Source: Saprospiraceae bacterium
Lineage (GTDB): Bacteria; Bacteroidota; Bacteroidia; Chitinophagales; Saprospiraceae
Direction of reading: 5' to 3'
Assembly (NCBI GenBank): GCA_016717265.1
Contig: JADKFX010000001.1
Location: forward strand, 496,001-560,000
DNA: 64,000 bases
This document shows positions 8,070 to 17,663 of the stretch, in pieces; position 1 is the first letter of the stretch, and every line of letters begins with the position of its first letter. Under the pieces are notes generated by a model. The model had not been told where the DNA came from. It did not search any database and was given only the letters and a program-made list of their open reading frames with translations. Made by a program: the position numbers and the translations under genes.

Positions 8070-10322
8070 TCAGTTGTCTGAAGTATAAAAATTCATAAGC
8101 GGAATATCTACTAAAACGGAAAAGCTTAAACGCCCATAATAATCCAGCTTTGAAATATTATTTTCTGGTCCAACCGTTCTTAATAAGGGTGCTATTTGAT
8201 ATCCAGCATTTACAGATATTGGCGTTTTTCCAAATCCAAAAGACAAAAAGGCTCCTGGTGAAAATATTTCTGCAAACGTGATTTTAGGAATTGAAGATTC
8301 ATTATCCCGAAAACGGAATGCAGTTAATGCACCTATATCTATAATTGGAAAAAAAAGACTTAAACTTTTACCTCCCTTTTTTCCCTCATTCTTACCTAGT
8401 TTTCCCGCACTAAAAGAAATTCCAACGGGAGCTGTCAATCCCCAAACAAATTCAAATGTATCATTGACGCGAATATTGCGCTCCGTTCCGATAAACGGAC
8501 CTAAATAAGCATTCAAAGCAATATTGCAGGAGGTCTCTCTTTTAATTCTGGCAGAACCTGCAGGGAGTGCAAAAGTTTCTATAATCTCCGCTGCCTGGTC
8601 TGAATTCTCAGCTTCTGACATGGCTGCCATAAAGTTTCCATATTTAAGAAGTTTATTGCGCAGCTTCTTATTGATTTCAAAATCTAATTTACTTTCATTT
8701 TCTAAGAATATTAAATCATAAAGACTTGTCAAGTTTGATATAGCAGAAGAATATTTACGGTTATTAATATGACTAATTAATTGAATCGAATTTCTTGAAA
8801 TGTCAATATAATGATTTATTTTCTTAAGTGCATCTGGATTGAAAATGTCTGCCGAAATATTAGCTGGCAATAATTTTGGAATTTTTGCAATGTTATCCAT
8901 CAATTGCATACAGACATCAAAATAGCTTAAAACATTTTCCAGTTTGTCTTCCGGACTAGTTGTAATTTTTGAATTCTCAAGAATTCTATTTAATCGATCG
9001 GTAGTTCCTGTCAGGTTTTTTAAAAACGTTTGATAAATGGGAGCATAGAGATTATATTGTTCGCCAACTTGATTTAGCATCGAGTCCACTGCGATTCCGG
9101 CGATTGTAATTTGTGCTCGCTTTACATCCTGTAAAAATAGACCTAAAAATATTTTTAGAAATTTAATGTCTCTAACTAATGGCAAAAGTTCTTTTGAATC
9201 GATCCAATATCTTTTTCCAACAGCATCGTTATTCTTTAATGAAACTGAAAATAATTTAAGCGTTTGAATAAGCCCAGTTAATGTTGGATCTAATCCTCTA
9301 AGTTGAAAGTTATCCAAATTTTCTAAAAATTGTGCTGGATGCGTTCCATCTCTAATTGCAATTGAAAATGCAGAAGAAAGATTTAAGCTTGTTTCTAATT
9401 GCGGATATTGATCAAAAAATGGCCTATGGTTATCTATTATTTTTGTTACATTATCTGGCAATAAGGATAAATCTTTTTCAAAATTTTGGCGTAATGTAGA
9501 TAAATACATTTGGTAATTATAAATCTCCGTTCCTATAACTAATAAAGTCCCATAGGTATGTTGAAATAGACTTTGAAAATCCCTATAATCATTAGACTCG
9601 ATCGTTTCTTTAAATTTCTGAAAGAAATTGATAGTCAATTCCTCTTTGGTTCGTTTTACTAAAAATTTAGCGAGCGCATCGGCATACAATGTAACATCTA
9701 ATCCTCCTAAACCACTTTCGGATTTTGAGCTTCTATTAATGGGACTTTCACTCTCTGTTCCAGCTTCTTCATACAAACTTATAAATTCTCTTAGAAAATT
9801 GTTTGTAGTTATGTTTAATTTATGGAGTTCATATTTGGCTAAAATCTTTTTCGAATTTACAGTACTTGTAGATTTATATAAATTCAGCGCATCATTATAA
9901 ATAGACGATTCAGGACTTACTAATCCTGGACTTCTAGGGTCCGTTGATTCAGTACCAATCTTAAATTCTATTTTATATAGCTTTAGTGTTCTGACTAAAA
10001 AAAATTCAACTTTATCTTCCTGTTTCAATATTCGCTTCACACTTCCAAATTGGATCTCTTTATTTGAAATTAAAATCTGAGCATTAGACGATACCGGCTG
10101 TCTGTTAGAAGTCCAACCGCCAACTTTAATATCTAATGAATCTTTTTCCTTAATCTTCGTTAATTTAATAGAGAAAGAATCTGAGATATACACTTCAATA
10201 TTGGCATCTTCCTCAACATTCCAATTTAAATTAATTACATTTTGACTCTGTGCTTGCTTACTATGAATAAGCACAAATACTAAAATAAATACTAGACATT
10301 TTAATTTTGAAATGGTATTCAT
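8070..10322 (-). CDS. secreted protein of unknown function, possible C-terminal beta barrel
   Basis: I chose ATG 10322 because it overlaps the TGA of the upstream protease gene as ATGA and gives a signal peptide (MNTISKLKCLVFILVFVLIH). An ATG four codons earlier is also possible. The product is 750 residues. A beta-rich N-terminal part is followed by a long, mostly helical middle (about 150-590) and a C-terminal part (about 600-750) of alternating Gly/aromatic strands typical of outer-membrane barrels. I do not recognise a family. The tight coupling to the protease gene suggests the two products act together in the envelope. Confidence 0.7.
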   Translation of the reverse strand: MNTISKLKCLVFILVFVLIHSKQAQSQNVINLNWNVEEDANIEVYISDSFSIKLTKIKEKDSLDIKVGGWTSNRQPVSSNAQILISNKEIQFGSVKRILKQEDKVEFFLVRTLKLYKIEFKIGTESTDPRSPGLVSPESSIYNDALNLYKSTSTVNSKKILAKYELHKLNITTNNFLREFISLYEEAGTESESPINRSSKSESGLGGLDVTLYADALAKFLVKRTKEELTINFFQKFKETIESNDYRDFQSLFQHTYGTLLVIGTEIYNYQMYLSTLRQNFEKDLSLLPDNVTKIIDNHRPFFDQYPQLETSLNLSSAFSIAIRDGTHPAQFLENLDNFQLRGLDPTLTGLIQTLKLFSVSLKNNDAVGKRYWIDSKELLPLVRDIKFLKIFLGLFLQDVKRAQITIAGIAVDSMLNQVGEQYNLYAPIYQTFLKNLTGTTDRLNRILENSKITTSPEDKLENVLSYFDVCMQLMDNIAKIPKLLPANISADIFNPDALKKINHYIDISRNSIQLISHINNRKYSSAISNLTSLYDLIFLENESKLDFEINKKLRNKLLKYGNFMAAMSEAENSDQAAEIIETFALPAGSARIKRETSCNIALNAYLGPFIGTERNIRVNDTFEFVWGLTAPVGISFSAGKLGKNEGKKGGKSLSLFFPIIDIGALTAFRFRDNESSIPKITFAEIFSPGAFLSFGFGKTPISVNAGYQIAPLLRTVGPENNISKLDYYGRLSFSVLVDIPLMNFYTSDN

Positions 10323-12637
10323 GATTCGCAGCATTTTAATTGTAAAACTTCAAAGACATCCTTAATTTTAATTGCAAAACTAAAGTGCCGGTTATCAAGT
10401 AAAGCACCACCAATAATAATTCCTATAGGAATTTGATTTGCATCTACTACAAGCGCACCTGAATCACCAGCTTTTGTTAAGTAATTTGTTGATTCCTGAT
10501 TTAAATTTCCAATCATGATAAGATTATACATTTTATATAGATGCAGACCATCTGTAAAGATATATTCCTTTTCACTGTGGTAAATTTTTCCAGGAATATC
10601 TGCATTCTCACCGGATTTTATAAACACTGCACTTTGTTTGGCCATATCCAGTCGACTTACTTCTCTAAACTTTTTAATAGGGAATAAATTTAACTTAAGA
10701 ATTGCAGCATCTGAGGTATCTGCAATCGCTGCATCAATAAAATTAGACATTACCAAATTTGTTACTTTTCCTAATTCCCATTTCTCATTATTTCTTGTGC
10801 TGCATTCAATGCGATTTGCTCCTTCTTCAATAAAATAGGAAGATTCACTTTTATAAACATGGGCACAACTTAAGACAGCTTTCTTGCCAGTTTTTGCATT
10901 GATGACTAAGCCCGTTGGAGTCCCTACACTTCCCGTTGTCATATTGATGACATTAAAATCATTCGCTACTGTAGAATCTAAAAAATTAGCAAGTTCTCCA
11001 ATAACAAATTGTATGGGGACCTTTACATTCCTACTTTCAATATTTATATCCATAGGGGTTTGCACCAAGGTTTTGTCAAATGAAGGGTCCACCACGAGTT
11101 CAACAGCGGGTGTTTGAACTCCGTTATTTGTGATTACACTCTTATTGATGGAGATTAAACCATGCAATGATTCCCAATATTTTCTATTTTGGGCAATTGC
11201 AATTTCTACTGGATCTTCTGTTGTCAAACTTAGACCATTGGATTTGCTTAAATTCGGATTTTGACTCTGATTACTATTTCCTTGATTCAGTTGTTTTTCC
11301 TCTGGCTTAATACCTGCCCCGCGCAATGCTACAAGTTTTTTAAGCAGATCAAACCAAAAAGGAGCTCCCAAGCAAAGTGCCAAAGCAGTTATTGTAAATC
11401 CCCAGAATTTCTTTTTAAGCGGACTCAGGTGAGATAAAATATACCCGAATTTTTGTAACGAACCAGGTTCAATGGTCACGCTTGCTTCAAGATAATTTCC
11501 ATTGGAATGAAAGTTTAAAGACTTTAATTCTTTTATTCTTTTCTTAAATAATTTTGAGATTACAACCAAATTTGAATCTAATTTTAAATTATAATAGCTC
11601 ATGAGATTTTTATAATACTTCAAACTATCTAATTTTAAGCTGTCGGATTTTAGTTTAAGCTCACAAAATAATAAGGAGTCTTTATAAATTAAATATTGTA
11701 TATAATGTATGTCTGTCCAGAATTTAGAATCTGTTGGCGACATTTCACATCTTAGACTATCTTGTTTAGCCAAACTAGAATAATCCCATCTGCTTGATAG
11801 TATGTTTTGGGATTCCGCTATATCATTTCTTAACTGCATATAAGTAGTTTTCAATTGATCCTGCGTTACGGCGGTATCTTTTGAAGTTTTCATGGCTTTT
11901 GATATCATAGAATTACTATCAGATGCAGCAATTGCCATTTGGACCATTTGATCTCTTGCGTTCCTATCTTTAGAAAGCAACTGCACAATTTCAAAAGTAT
12001 CCACATTAAACACCATGATGATGAAAAATCCCAACCAAAAAAGTATAAATTGGATTTTCCGTTTATACCACCCATTTACCCGATCCATCATTTCATCAAA
12101 CCATTGTTCAATTTTTAGCTGAAATAATTGAAAATCATTATTAGAGTCCATTAAAATTGCCTTCAATTGATCTAAACTTTCTGGCTCCAAATGCAAAGCA
12201 TTCCTTTGAATTGCAAAACGTATTTTTTCCCATTCATTGATACCCTGACCTTTGACGCGCAACATATTCAAAAGTGTCGCTGAAAAATTTTGCTTTGATA
12301 TATAAGATGGTTTCACCTTATTGGTGCTCATCCAAAGCTTTTTTTGCGAAAGAGAAAGATACTTTATAGATGCTTGTTCATAAAACTTTGCAGCTGTAGT
12401 AAATTTAAAATCGAATGGTTCGAACAGAAAAAAATCTTGGATAAACTTTACAAGGATATTCTTAACTGGCTTTTGTTTTTTTGTATCCGTAAGTAGATTG
12501 GAAATTCCCTGACGAAGCATCCGGGCTCGCATACCCAACCAGGTAGCAATCATTTCACCAACGATGGTAATGAAAATACTATAAATTAAATAAATAAAAA
12601 TCAAACCAATCACAATATCTATTACGAGCGTATTCAT
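10319..12637 (-). CDS. membrane-anchored trypsin-like serine protease
   Basis: The 772-residue protein has an N-terminal helix (about 7-32), a second helix (about 194-212) and a third (about 411-430). The region between the second and third is long, charged and helical (about 215-405). The C-terminal third has the chymotrypsin-fold catalytic triad in order: LSCAHVY (His593), IDAAIAD (Asp635) and AGDSGALV (Ser726). The topology would place either the helical loop or the protease in the periplasm. It overlaps the next gene by 4 bases (ATGA). No PDZ domain is visible, so it is not a Deg/HtrA protease. The remaining domains are unfamiliar. Confidence 0.8.
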   Translation of the reverse strand: MNTLVIDIVIGLIFIYLIYSIFITIVGEMIATWLGMRARMLRQGISNLLTDTKKQKPVKNILVKFIQDFFLFEPFDFKFTTAAKFYEQASIKYLSLSQKKLWMSTNKVKPSYISKQNFSATLLNMLRVKGQGINEWEKIRFAIQRNALHLEPESLDQLKAILMDSNNDFQLFQLKIEQWFDEMMDRVNGWYKRKIQFILFWLGFFIIMVFNVDTFEIVQLLSKDRNARDQMVQMAIAASDSNSMISKAMKTSKDTAVTQDQLKTTYMQLRNDIAESQNILSSRWDYSSLAKQDSLRCEMSPTDSKFWTDIHYIQYLIYKDSLLFCELKLKSDSLKLDSLKYYKNLMSYYNLKLDSNLVVISKLFKKRIKELKSLNFHSNGNYLEASVTIEPGSLQKFGYILSHLSPLKKKFWGFTITALALCLGAPFWFDLLKKLVALRGAGIKPEEKQLNQGNSNQSQNPNLSKSNGLSLTTEDPVEIAIAQNRKYWESLHGLISINKSVITNNGVQTPAVELVVDPSFDKTLVQTPMDINIESRNVKVPIQFVIGELANFLDSTVANDFNVINMTTGSVGTPTGLVINAKTGKKAVLSCAHVYKSESSYFIEEGANRIECSTRNNEKWELGKVTNLVMSNFIDAAIADTSDAAILKLNLFPIKKFREVSRLDMAKQSAVFIKSGENADIPGKIYHSEKEYIFTDGLHLYKMYNLIMIGNLNQESTNYLTKAGDSGALVVDANQIPIGIIIGGALLDNRHFSFAIKIKDVFEVLQLKCCES

Positions 12638-13244
12638 ATACAGTATATTTTAAAACTATAATTAACTCAATAAACTTAAATACATTGGATATCTTTCCAA
12701 TTACAATCAGAATGTTAAGGAATTAATATATTAAGATACGAACATTCTGTGGTTTGCTTCTTTGCCTTGTTGATATATATTCTTGATCTACGTGAAGATA
12801 TAAAATTACATTTGATATTTGACCCTTTATCCTGGAATATATTTTATAATCCTTTCATTCCTCAAACAAATTATAAATCCTAAAATGGGCTCCTATAAAA
12901 GTTTACCCTTTATAATTAATAGGATCTCAATTTTTTACAGATTACACAACTACTTAATTTATCAATCATTTCAAATATCAAAAGCAAAGTTGCAATCCAT
13001 TTTCCAGACTCTCTATATAACTTTTGTTAGTAGAATATCCAGACTTTAACAATGAAATCTATATGCAAGAGCATTGAGAATCGAAATATGAAAGAATTGA
13101 AAATAACGTAAGGCTCCAAACCATCCATTGGCTAGAATTGAGTTCATAATAGCGCTAAAATCTAATAGCATTAAATCAATTTAAGCTTTTAAAAATACGA
13201 TTTCCACTACAACATATCAGCCTAAAATACTGTTATTTAATACG
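12638..13244. other. intergenic stretch between divergent operons, nothing identified
   Basis: This is 607 bases separating the minus-strand protease operon from the plus-strand ABC operon, so it should hold both promoters. I found no clear TTTG ... TAnnTTTG pair, no hairpin and no credible gene. A 76-codon plus-strand frame at 12819-13049 has a random-looking composition. Confidence 0.4.
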
Positions 13245-14156
13245 ATGTCGTTTCCCATTATTAGTTTGCAAGGATTGAACAAATCCTATGGTCATATCAA
13301 AGCCATTGATGGTTTGAATCTGGATGTAAATCATAATATTGTTTTTGGTTTTTTAGGTCCGAATGGTGCAGGAAAAAGTACCTGTTTGCGAATGATGCTT
13401 TCTTTGATCTCTCCGGATTCAGGAACGATTCGCATTTTTAATAAAGATCTGAAAACGCAGCGATCTGAAATCATGTCCCATATTGGAAGTATTGTTGAAA
13501 AACCTGATTTCTACCTGTTTCTTTCAGCTAAAGACAATTTGAAAATATTAGCACAACTTAACAAAGTAAATCCAACAGAACATCGAATCCATGAAATCCT
13601 GGAATTGGTTGGCTTATCAAATCGCGCTTCGGATAAAGTAAAAACATTTAGCCATGGAATGAAACAGCGACTTGGCTTAGCGCAAGCTTTAATTCATGAC
13701 CCAGCATTGATAATCCTGGATGAACCAACAACAGGCTTGGATCCACAGGGTATCATTGATTTGAGATTACTGATTCTACAACTCAAAACAGAAACAAAGA
13801 AAACGATCCTGCTTTCTTCCCATATTCTTAGTGAAATTGAATTAGTAGCCGATGAAATGGTAATTATCAATAAGGGCAAATCTATAGTACAGGGGAAAGT
13901 AAATGATTTAATGAGTGATCAGGATTTAATATTAAATGTAGAAATATCGGATGTTCATTTTGCAAAACAAAAAATATTAGAACGCTTTCCAGATTGTGGT
14001 TTAAATATTATTGATCAATATAAAATACAATGCCATTTATCAAGAGCGGAAATTCCAATTGTCAATGAATTACTTAGACATCCTGAGATTAAAATTTATG
14101 CACTCCATTATAAAAGACGCCTGGAGGATTATTTTCTTAAACTTACAGCTTCCTGA
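13245..14156 (+). CDS. ABC transporter ATP-binding protein
   Basis: The 303-residue protein has Walker A GPNGAGKST (residues 38-46), a Q-loop region, a signature-type motif FSHGMKQR, and Walker B LIILDEPTTGLDP followed by the switch His in SSHI. The C-terminal ~80 residues form the extra domain common to ABC-2 exporter ATPases (NatA/CcmA/GldA type). It precedes the permease gene by 5 bases. Together they should form an exporter or a lipid or protein release machine in the inner membrane. The substrate cannot be read from the sequence. Confidence 0.93.
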   Translation: MSFPIISLQGLNKSYGHIKAIDGLNLDVNHNIVFGFLGPNGAGKSTCLRMMLSLISPDSGTIRIFNKDLKTQRSEIMSHIGSIVEKPDFYLFLSAKDNLKILAQLNKVNPTEHRIHEILELVGLSNRASDKVKTFSHGMKQRLGLAQALIHDPALIILDEPTTGLDPQGIIDLRLLILQLKTETKKTILLSSHILSEIELVADEMVIINKGKSIVQGKVNDLMSDQDLILNVEISDVHFAKQKILERFPDCGLNIIDQYKIQCHLSRAEIPIVNELLRHPEIKIYALHYKRRLEDYFLKLTAS

Positions 14157-14161
14157 TTGAT

Positions 14162-15001
14162 ATGCTGAACCTGTTAAAAATCGAATTATTTAAAATTTCA
14201 AGGAAACCGAGATCCTATATTGGCTTCGTTGCAATAACAACGATTGTTCTTCTTATTGAAATGGCTTTATATGTTGATGGAAATAACTATATGCAGTTTT
14301 TTTTACAACAACTTGAAACATCCTTTCAAATCGAAGGAAATTTATTGACAGGCAATTTAGTATGTTTTATTATACTTCAAACCTTAATTATTCAAATGCC
14401 ATTATTGGTAGCCTTAGTTACCGGAGATCTAATATCCGGTGAAGCAGCCTCAGGAACCATCCGTTTTCTTTTAACAAAACCATACTCTCGTACCAAAATA
14501 TTGTTTTCCAAATTTATCGCAGGCAATATATATGTAGCATTTCTATTAATCTGGCTTGGGATTCTAGCATTAGGGGGCGGTCTATTAATTTTTGGTGATG
14601 GAGATCACCTTGTTTTAAAAAGTGAGGAATTAGTAATCCTTCGACAAGGAGATACCTTGTGGCGTTTTATGGCTGCATTTGGCATTGCATTTCTAAGCCT
14701 TGGTGTAGTTGCAGCGTTTTCATTAATGCTTTCTTGTTTTACAGACAACTCCATAGGCCCAATAGTAAGTTCAATGGCTGTTATTATTCTATTTACAATT
14801 ATAGGTTCTCTTGAACTTCCAATTTTTGATAGCATTAAACCCTTTTTATTTACTACGCATATGATTGTATGGAGAACTATGTTTGACAATCCGATTGATT
14901 GGACATTGGTTTCTAATTCTTTGCTAATATTAGTTTTTCATATACTCCTGTTCTTAGGCATTTCATGGTATCATTTTAAAACAAAAGATATTAACCAATG
15001 A
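14162..15001 (+). CDS. ABC-2 type transporter permease
   Basis: The 279-residue protein has six hydrophobic segments. The first lies at about residues 20-38, a cluster lies between 70 and 220, and the last is near the C-terminus. The motif LISGEAASGTIRFLLTKPYSR is the characteristic ABC-2 permease loop. It follows the ATPase gene by 5 bases and its TGA overlaps the ATG of the next gene (ATGA at 14998-15001), showing translational coupling. It should pair with the 13245-14156 ATPase. Confidence 0.9.
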   Translation: MLNLLKIELFKISRKPRSYIGFVAITTIVLLIEMALYVDGNNYMQFFLQQLETSFQIEGNLLTGNLVCFIILQTLIIQMPLLVALVTGDLISGEAASGTIRFLLTKPYSRTKILFSKFIAGNIYVAFLLIWLGILALGGGLLIFGDGDHLVLKSEELVILRQGDTLWRFMAAFGIAFLSLGVVAAFSLMLSCFTDNSIGPIVSSMAVIILFTIIGSLELPIFDSIKPFLFTTHMIVWRTMFDNPIDWTLVSNSLLILVFHILLFLGISWYHFKTKDINQ

Positions 15002-15684
15002 TACGATTTCTCCTTGTATTCTGTTTCCTTAATATAATGTTCAAGATGGTTGCCCAAACTCCAGTGCAACTCTTAAATAGTATTAGTCAAAAGTTTCAAA
15101 TTGTTCAGGATTACCAAGCCGATGTATTTATGCAATTTGATATTCCATTTATCCGGATTGAACAATTAAAAGGTAAAGTCTACTTTAAACAGCCGGACAA
15201 ATTCCAAGTCAAAACACAGGGTATTGCCTTCTTGCCTAAACAAGATCCATATTATGCTTTGGCAGTGCTTAGAGATACCACTCAATATATTGCAGTAGAA
15301 AGTGGTAAACAACTGTATGGTAAAACACTAAGTCGCATTATTCAAGTGATCCCTCACGATCAAACAGACTTGGTGTTAGCTAAATTTTGGATTGATCCGG
15401 AAAATAAATTGATCCTCCGATCACAATTAACTACACAATCAAATGGTACCATTCAAATTGATTACGAATATGGTAGGATGAAAACATATTGCTTGCCAGA
15501 TATCATGCTATTTACTGTAGAAGTTGCTAAATTTAAAGTGCCAAAAGCAATCGCTGTAGATCTAAATTCTAAGAAAAAAGATTCTAAATTGAATAGCAAT
15601 TCAAAAGAGATTGGTAAAATTAAATTAACGTTTACAAACTATGTAATCAATCAAAAATTGCCAGATACTATTTTCAAAAAATAG
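14998..15684 (+). CDS. LolA-like outer-membrane lipoprotein carrier family protein
   Basis: The 228-residue protein has a signal peptide (residues 1-20, ending near MVAQTP). The mature part shows the LolA-like pattern: a helical start (LLNSISQKFQIVQDYQADV), then strands with LKGKVYFKQPDKF and a long curved sheet. It starts inside the stop codon of the ABC permease gene. This points to a role with that transporter, for example receiving or shuttling a lipidated or hydrophobic substrate across the periplasm. It could instead belong to the related DUF4292 or MucB/RseB-like sheets. The fold call is moderately secure; the role is inferred. Confidence 0.7.
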   Translation: MIRFLLVFCFLNIMFKMVAQTPVQLLNSISQKFQIVQDYQADVFMQFDIPFIRIEQLKGKVYFKQPDKFQVKTQGIAFLPKQDPYYALAVLRDTTQYIAVESGKQLYGKTLSRIIQVIPHDQTDLVLAKFWIDPENKLILRSQLTTQSNGTIQIDYEYGRMKTYCLPDIMLFTVEVAKFKVPKAIAVDLNSKKKDSKLNSNSKEIGKIKLTFTNYVINQKLPDTIFKK

Positions 15685-15761
15685 CATTGAAAATTGTTAA
15701 TTTTACAAATACAATTTTAAATGCATTTCTAAACATTCTTAAATAAACAAGTTAGATTTCA

Positions 15762-16946
15762 TTAATCTACCAATTTAGAATAGATATTTCTAAAATTCGG
15801 AAAAAATGTAACTGCCTTTATCAATGTTCTTCCTAAAAAATAAGCAAATAGTTCTCTGATTTTAGTTGAAAGGTTTCTTGCTCTGGTGCTTAATATTTCT
15901 TCACAATCGTTTTTAATTAAGCCATTTAAATGGGTGCTCACATGAGTCACAAATGTTGTGTTTAAAATATCTACATTGAGTTCGATACTTGCATATTTAC
16001 TTAAATGGTTTAAGTTAAAAGATCCAATAGTCATCCACTGCTCATCAATCACAGCTAATTTTGCATGGAGTACCGATTTATTCCATTCAAACACTTTGAT
16101 CTTATGTTTATGCAACCAACTATAAAGATAATAGGTAGCATTCAGTAAAAGTGGGATATCTGATTTCCCTGCCAATACAATTTGAATTTTTACGCCTCTT
16201 TTTGCAGCTTGCTCCAATGCCATCCGAAGCTTTAATCCGGGTAGAAAATAACTCCCAAAAATGGTAATAGATGTTTCTGCTTTTTGAATCGCTAAAATAT
16301 AACTCTGGAAAATTTGCTTCTTATTTCTCAGCCAATCATTCTGCCGAATGCTTATATCATATGGATCTTTTGAATTTGAAATTAGCTTCTTGGTTTGATC
16401 TATGAGGCTAAAAGATTTTTCTTCAATTCTAAAACAAATATCTTTAAGTTTTTGACAAACATTACCATGAATCAATACTGCAAAATCCAACCAGGGTTCT
16501 ATAGTACTTGTTCCACGGTATTTATTAGCCAGGTTAATACCTCCAACTAAAGCATATTTTCCATCAAATACGGCCACTTTGTGATGAAGGCGCCGTCCGA
16601 TATTCAAATTCTTAAAAATGGAGATAGGAGAAAAAAAGCGAAATTGAATACCAGCCTCTTTCAATGAATTAATAAAATGATTTGATAAATGTCTTGAACC
16701 AAATGCATCCACCACTAAATCTACCGCAACCTTTCTTTTCGTAGCAGCCATTAAAGCTGCTGCTATTTCCTGCCCTGTCTCCTGATCATCAAATATAAAA
16801 GTTTGAATCTGAATGGATTCCTTTGCATGTTGAATTAATAAAATAAGTTTTTTAAAAAAATGGTCCCCACTTTGAATAAACTGAATAGTCTTTGCGCGTA
16901 AAAATGTATTTTTATATCGCCTTTCTTTATTCGTAGTAAAATTCAT
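15762..16946 (-). CDS. phospholipase D-family protein (cardiolipin synthase-like)
   Basis: The 394-residue protein has two HKD motifs: HHKVAVFDGKYALVGG (from His121) and HAKLAVIDEQWMTIGSFN in the second half. Each has the form HxK(x)4D(x)6G. This two-motif layout is typical of bacterial cardiolipin synthases, which join two phosphatidylglycerols. The usual N-terminal membrane helices are missing, so it resembles the soluble ClsB/ClsC-type enzymes. The gene starts 8 bases after the DUF2062 gene. It could also act as another phosphatidyl transferase. Confidence 0.85.
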   Translation of the reverse strand: MNFTTNKERRYKNTFLRAKTIQFIQSGDHFFKKLILLIQHAKESIQIQTFIFDDQETGQEIAAALMAATKRKVAVDLVVDAFGSRHLSNHFINSLKEAGIQFRFFSPISIFKNLNIGRRLHHKVAVFDGKYALVGGINLANKYRGTSTIEPWLDFAVLIHGNVCQKLKDICFRIEEKSFSLIDQTKKLISNSKDPYDISIRQNDWLRNKKQIFQSYILAIQKAETSITIFGSYFLPGLKLRMALEQAAKRGVKIQIVLAGKSDIPLLLNATYYLYSWLHKHKIKVFEWNKSVLHAKLAVIDEQWMTIGSFNLNHLSKYASIELNVDILNTTFVTHVSTHLNGLIKNDCEEILSTRARNLSTKIRELFAYFLGRTLIKAVTFFPNFRNIYSKLVD

Positions 16947-16954
16947 TTTTTAAA

Positions 16955-17392
16955 TCATTGCGTAAGTGATTTCTTCAATTTTTGGTCCCGATAATATTGC
17001 ATAATTATTTTAACACTATAATAGATTAGAAAAGCTGAAAAAGTACTCAAAATAAAACCACCAGTCAATACTGAAATCCCTAAATGATCTAAATGCTTAT
17101 ACCAATTTTTAAAATCCAGCGCTGATTCTGGTTTAAATATCAAGGATCCGATTTTATAACTCAATGCCATAAATAAAGGACTTGTAAATATATTTGAAAT
17201 CAAACTACCACTTATGGCTGAAACTAAATTAAAATTTATAAAACGATAGGCCAACAAAACTAATAAAGTACCCAATCCAAACGTTGGGAAAATACTTATA
17301 AATGCACCAATGGCAGCACCCAGTGCTATTTCATGTACAGTACCATGCGCACGCGAAACTTTAATGATTTCATATCGAATTTTTCTAAACAC
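16955..17392 (-). CDS. DUF2062 membrane protein
   Basis: The 145-residue protein shows the DUF2062 pattern: an amphipathic N-terminus, then ALGAAIGAFISIFPTFGLGT and SLISNIFTSPLFMALSYKIG, with hydrophobic segments near residues 25-60, 68-85 and 112-132. Proteins of this family are small inner-membrane proteins without a settled function. The gene sits 8 bases upstream of the cardiolipin-synthase-like gene and is probably co-transcribed with it, which suggests a role in membrane lipids. Confidence 0.85.
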   Translation of the reverse strand: MFRKIRYEIIKVSRAHGTVHEIALGAAIGAFISIFPTFGLGTLLVLLAYRFINFNLVSAISGSLISNIFTSPLFMALSYKIGSLIFKPESALDFKNWYKHLDHLGISVLTGGFILSTFSAFLIYYSVKIIMQYYRDQKLKKSLTQ

Positions 17393-17560
17393 AAATAGGT
17401 ATTAAAAGGTACAAAGCTTGCCATTTCAAAGCAGAGAAACAAATTATTCAGTAAACAGTTTCCAAAAAGATTTAAAACTTCTGGTGGTTTACTACAATTT
17501 CAAATTCATAAAATTGAATAAAACACGATATCCATTGGTATTTGCATTAGTAAATAATAA

Positions 17561-17598
17561 AAATCCCTCTTTTGTTCGCAAAAACAAAAGAGGGATTT
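17561..17598 (-). terminator. rho-independent terminator
   Basis: A perfect 16-bp stem lies at 17561-17576 and 17583-17598 with a 6-base loop (CGCAAA). The core is CCCTCTTTTG paired with CAAAAGAGGG. Read on the minus strand, the stem ends in GATTT and continues TTATTATTTA. It lies 66 bases downstream of the NTF2-like gene stop at 17664 and would end that transcript. Confidence 0.85.
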
Positions 17599-17663
17599 AT
17601 CTTCCTGAATTTAAATTGAATTGGATTCATCCAATTCTTTATCTCAGTATTATACTTTAATTA

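Noticed and set aside
12819..13049. 76-codon plus-strand frame
   Set aside because: Random hydrophobic composition, no conserved pattern, in a promoter-rich gap.
17418..17660. 80-codon plus-strand frame
   Set aside because: It runs through the terminator hairpin at 17561-17598 and has no recognisable domain.
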